A DNA stretch of 64,000 nt from Streptomyces sp. RPT161. GTDB taxonomy: Bacteria; Actinomycetota; Actinomycetes; Streptomycetales; Streptomycetaceae. The notes beneath the pieces were generated by a model. It was not told the origin of the DNA. It did not search any database and saw only the letters and a program-made list of their open reading frames with translations. The stretch lies in assembly GCF_027533845.1 (NCBI RefSeq), contig NZ_JAPZVN010000021.1, forward strand, positions 1 through 64,000, written 5' to 3'. Shown here piece by piece: positions 61,571 through 64,000 of this stretch. The position numbers and the translations under genes were made by a program. Each line of letters begins with the position of its first letter. Position 1 is the first letter of the stretch.

Positions 61571-62497
61571 ATGGTGGACATCGTGGCAGGGCCATCGGAA
61601 CCGGAGCGCGGCCTGTTCTCGCTGGCCGACCTGGCGCCCGCCGCCGTCATCCGACTGGCCCGCAGGTCAACGGAGTTGTTCGACGACCGCGAGGCGCATG
61701 ACCGCCCGTTGCGCGACCGGGTCGTCGGCACGCTGTTCACCGGGCCCTCAACCCGCACCCGTACCGCCTTCACGGTCGGGACACTGCGGCTGGGCGGCAC
61801 ACCGGTGCCGTACGGACCGGATGACCTCCAGTCGTCCGCCGGGGAACCGCTGCCGGACACGGGCAGAGTGCTCGGCTGCATGCTGGACGCCCTGGTGGCC
61901 CGCACCACGGGACCGCTGGAGGGGCTGCGGGTGCTGTCCCGGTACGGGCAACTGCCCACCGTCAACGCGATGGCCGCCGACGAGCACCCCACCCAGGGCA
62001 TCTGCGACCTGGCGACGCTGCTGCTGCGGTTCGGCGACCTGTCCGGCATGCGGCTGCTCTACGTGGGCGAGGGCAACAGCACCGCGGTCGCCCTGGCGCA
62101 TGGGCTCAGCGCGGTGCAGGGCGCCCGCGCCACGTTCGTCTGCCCGCGTGAACACGCCGTGCCCGAAGGGGAGTTGGACCGCGCCGCGAAGCGAGCCGTC
62201 GGCACCGGGGCGCGCCTGGAGCAGCTGCACGACCCACGTCGTCTCCCGCGCGAGGTGGACGTGGTCTACACGACGCGCTGGGGCGGCAGCGGCGCCGACG
62301 GGGCGTTCCAGGTGAACCAGGCGTTCGTCAACCGCTGGCCGGACGCCTGGTTCATGCACGACCTGCCCGCCCGGCGGGGCGAGGAGGTCTCCGCGGCGGT
62401 ACTGGACGGCCCGCGCTCGCTGGCCTGGACTCAGGCGTCGATGAAGCTGCCCAGCGCGATGGCCGTCCTGGAGTGGGTGACCAACTCGCCACCATAG
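61571..62497 (+). CDS. Ornithine-carbamoyltransferase-like protein with altered substrate loops
   Basis: A 308-residue transcarbamoylase-fold protein. The carbamoyl-phosphate motif is complete: Ser60-Thr-Arg-Thr-Arg64 in FTGPSTRTRTAF, and His139-Pro-Thr-Gln142. The ornithine-specific loop HCLP is HDLP (MHDLPARRGEEV), so the cysteine that contacts ornithine is Asp. The SMG loop of ornithine enzymes is replaced by GGSG (TTRWGGSGADG). The carbamoyl acceptor is therefore probably not ornithine. It is divergent from an APC permease and not next to arginine genes. A GAF/PAS sensor gene follows after 113 bases. Confidence 0.82.
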   Translation: MVDIVAGPSEPERGLFSLADLAPAAVIRLARRSTELFDDREAHDRPLRDRVVGTLFTGPSTRTRTAFTVGTLRLGGTPVPYGPDDLQSSAGEPLPDTGRVLGCMLDALVARTTGPLEGLRVLSRYGQLPTVNAMAADEHPTQGICDLATLLLRFGDLSGMRLLYVGEGNSTAVALAHGLSAVQGARATFVCPREHAVPEGELDRAAKRAVGTGARLEQLHDPRRLPREVDVVYTTRWGGSGADGAFQVNQAFVNRWPDAWFMHDLPARRGEEVSAAVLDGPRSLAWTQASMKLPSAMAVLEWVTNSPP

Positions 62498-62610
62498 GAC
62501 GGGAGTCACGTACTGTGCCGACACGCTGACACCGAGTGGCGGCGCCCCTCGCGGACAGGGGTCGTTCATCCGGGCGATCGGGGCGAGAATGGGCAGACGT
62601 GGAGGTGCCC

Positions 62611-64000
62611 ATGGCTCGCGACTCACGGTCCGCGGCGCCGGGCTCCGGGACGGACGCCATCGATCAGGGTGTGCGCCAGGATCTCGACGCCCTGCTGGCG
62701 CGCCTGGACGCGGCGCGGGACCGGCTGGGCTGCCATATTGCCGCGCTCTACGTTCCTGGGCCGGACGCGGAGCGGTTGGAACTGGTGATGATGCTGGGCC
62801 TTTCGCGGGAGTTCGTCCGGCCGTGGGAGCATGTGCCGCTGTCCACCACCGCGCCGGTGACGGACGCGATGCGCGACCGCCGACTGGTGTGGGTGGGCGG
62901 CGAGGAGGCGATGGTGCGGCTCTATCCGGCCCTCGCGCTGGTCCTGCCCTACGCCTTCTCGCTCGCCGCTCTGCCGCTGGTGGCGGATGGTGCGGCGCTC
63001 GGGGTCGTCTTCACGTGCTGGCCGGGCTGGCACTCGGCGGAGTTGTCGGAGACCGAGCACGACGCCCTGATGGCACTCTCCGCTGACCTGGCCCGCCTGC
63101 TGCGCGACGCCACCGCGGCGGGCCGCCCCGTACGCGCCGGGCCGGAGCCGCTGATGATCACGGCGGAGAGCGGCGGCCCCGGTACCCCGGAGAGCCTCAC
63201 GGCGATGGTCGAGCGGCTGCCGGAGGGCATATGCGCGCTGGACGCGCGGGGTCGGCTGACCTGGGTCACGCCCAGGGCGGCCAACCTGCTGGGCGCCCCC
63301 GTCTTCCGACTGCTCGGCGCCCGCCCCTGGGACGTACTGCCGTGGCTACGGGATCCGGTGTACGAGGACCGCTACCGGGCGGCGACGGTCAGTCGGCAGA
63401 TCTCGTCCTTCGTGGCGCTGCGACCACCCGACCGCTGGCTGGCCTTCCGGCTGTATCCGGACGCTTCCGGGATCACCGTGCGGATCAACGAGGCCGACGT
63501 GGCACCGCGAGACGCGCCGGGCCCGATGCTGGCCGCGGACGCCGAGGTCCCCACCCGGGCGGGCGCGTACTACCACATACTGCACCTCGCCAGTAAGCTC
63601 ACCCAGGCCGTCGGGGTGGTGGACGTGGTCGACCTGGTGGCCGACCAGATCGTCCCCTCGTTCGGCGCCCGCGCGGTGGCGGTACTGATCGCCGAGGGCG
63701 ACCGGCTGCTGGTGGCGGGCCATCGCGGCTATCCGCCGGGCCTCATCGACGCCTTCGACAGCACGCCGCTGACCGCCGCCACACCGGGAGTCCACGCGTT
63801 GGTCTCGGGGGCGCCCGCGTTCTTCGAGTCCCGCGAGGAACTGGAACGGATGTATCCGGTGCGGCCGCAGATGCGGGACACCATGTCCGCCTGGGCATAT
63901 CTGCCGCTGGTGGCGTCGGGCCGACTGGTGGGCACCTGCGTCCTCGCCTTCGACCAGCCGCACCACTTCACCGTCCATGAACGCGCGGTGCTCACCTCGC
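62611..64000 (+). CDS. GAF-PAS-GAF sensor protein, cut by window edge
   Basis: The first 463 codons of a longer gene; it is open to the end of the window. Residues about 20-165 form a GAF-like domain (RLGCHIAALYVPGPDAERLE to LVADGAALGVVF). About 195-290 are PAS-like (LPEGICALDARGRLTWVTPR). From about 310 comes a second GAF domain (ILHLASKLTQAVGVVDVVDL, GARAVAVLIAEGDRLLVAGH, YLPLVASGRLVGTCVLAFDQ). In streptomycetes this order is usually completed by a SpoIIE phosphatase and often an ATPase, which would lie beyond the window. GGAGG precedes the ATG. Confidence 0.85.
   Translation, partial: MARDSRSAAPGSGTDAIDQGVRQDLDALLARLDAARDRLGCHIAALYVPGPDAERLELVMMLGLSREFVRPWEHVPLSTTAPVTDAMRDRRLVWVGGEEAMVRLYPALALVLPYAFSLAALPLVADGAALGVVFTCWPGWHSAELSETEHDALMALSADLARLLRDATAAGRPVRAGPEPLMITAESGGPGTPESLTAMVERLPEGICALDARGRLTWVTPRAANLLGAPVFRLLGARPWDVLPWLRDPVYEDRYRAATVSRQISSFVALRPPDRWLAFRLYPDASGITVRINEADVAPRDAPGPMLAADAEVPTRAGAYYHILHLASKLTQAVGVVDVVDLVADQIVPSFGARAVAVLIAEGDRLLVAGHRGYPPGLIDAFDSTPLTAATPGVHALVSGAPAFFESREELERMYPVRPQMRDTMSAWAYLPLVASGRLVGTCVLAFDQPHHFTVHERAVLTS

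Overview
The window is high-GC DNA with strong G/C preference at third codon positions. It has many GTG and TTG starts and many ATGA or GTGA stop/start overlaps. Family content points to a streptomycete: a chaplin, a PF04672-type SAM methyltransferase, SpoIIE-type phosphatase and GAF/PAS sensor proteins, a class F sortase with its substrate, small Streptomyces-type proteins resembling DUF6126 and DUF6296, and an ImmA/IrrE plus MAB_1171c-like pair. The species cannot be named from this sequence alone. I see no rRNA, tRNA, CRISPR array, insertion sequence or phage genes.

Positions 1-26,700 look like ordinary accessory chromosome. They hold an MDR oxidoreductase behind a perfect hairpin terminator, and a nickel/cobalt efflux ATPase divergent from an NmtR-like sensor with a perfect 28-bp palindromic operator between them. 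Next come a GNAT acetyltransferase, a patatin, a secreted GH65 enzyme with a well-formed promoter, a MarR/DsbA-like pair around a palindrome, and a glutamine/5-oxoproline group (glutaminase, APC permease, 1,201-residue 5-oxoprolinase). The stretch 17.5-22 kb holds small secreted and membrane proteins, an ArsR regulator, a frameshifted relic, a chaplin with a long His/Arg/Pro tail, and a foldable intergenic segment that may encode a minus-strand RNA. A second MDR enzyme, an IclR-like regulator, a secreted cyclophilin and a GH15 trehalase-type enzyme follow.

Positions 26,804-43,334 form a compact plus-strand biosynthetic cluster, the most interesting part of the window. It encodes a GlxA-type regulator, a ThDP enzyme, an SRPBCC-like protein, two divergent KAS III-like enzymes, a PucR-type regulator, an AurF-type diiron N-oxygenase, a discrete carrier protein, an amino acid:carrier-protein ligase (seryl-tRNA-synthetase-like), a thioester-reductase-like SDR, a ferritin-like diiron protein, a phosphopantetheinyl transferase fused to a second carrier protein, an MmpL exporter, an ICMT-like methyltransferase and a fatty acyl-AMP ligase. 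The inferred logic is that a fatty acid and an amino acid are each placed on carrier proteins, the amine is N-oxygenated, the pieces are joined and reduced off, then methylated and exported. I do not recognise the exact combination or its product.

Positions 43.3-64 kb carry a symporter/DUF485 pair, two convergent ECF sigma genes with one anti-sigma factor, a sortase and substrate, a large sensor phosphatase, a secreted CocE-like hydrolase, a methyltransferase whose 3' end overlaps an ArsR gene, an ImmA/IrrE peptidase with a polytopic membrane partner, a polysaccharide deacetylase, an APC permease, an ornithine-carbamoyltransferase-like enzyme with an altered substrate loop, and a GAF/PAS sensor cut by the window edge.
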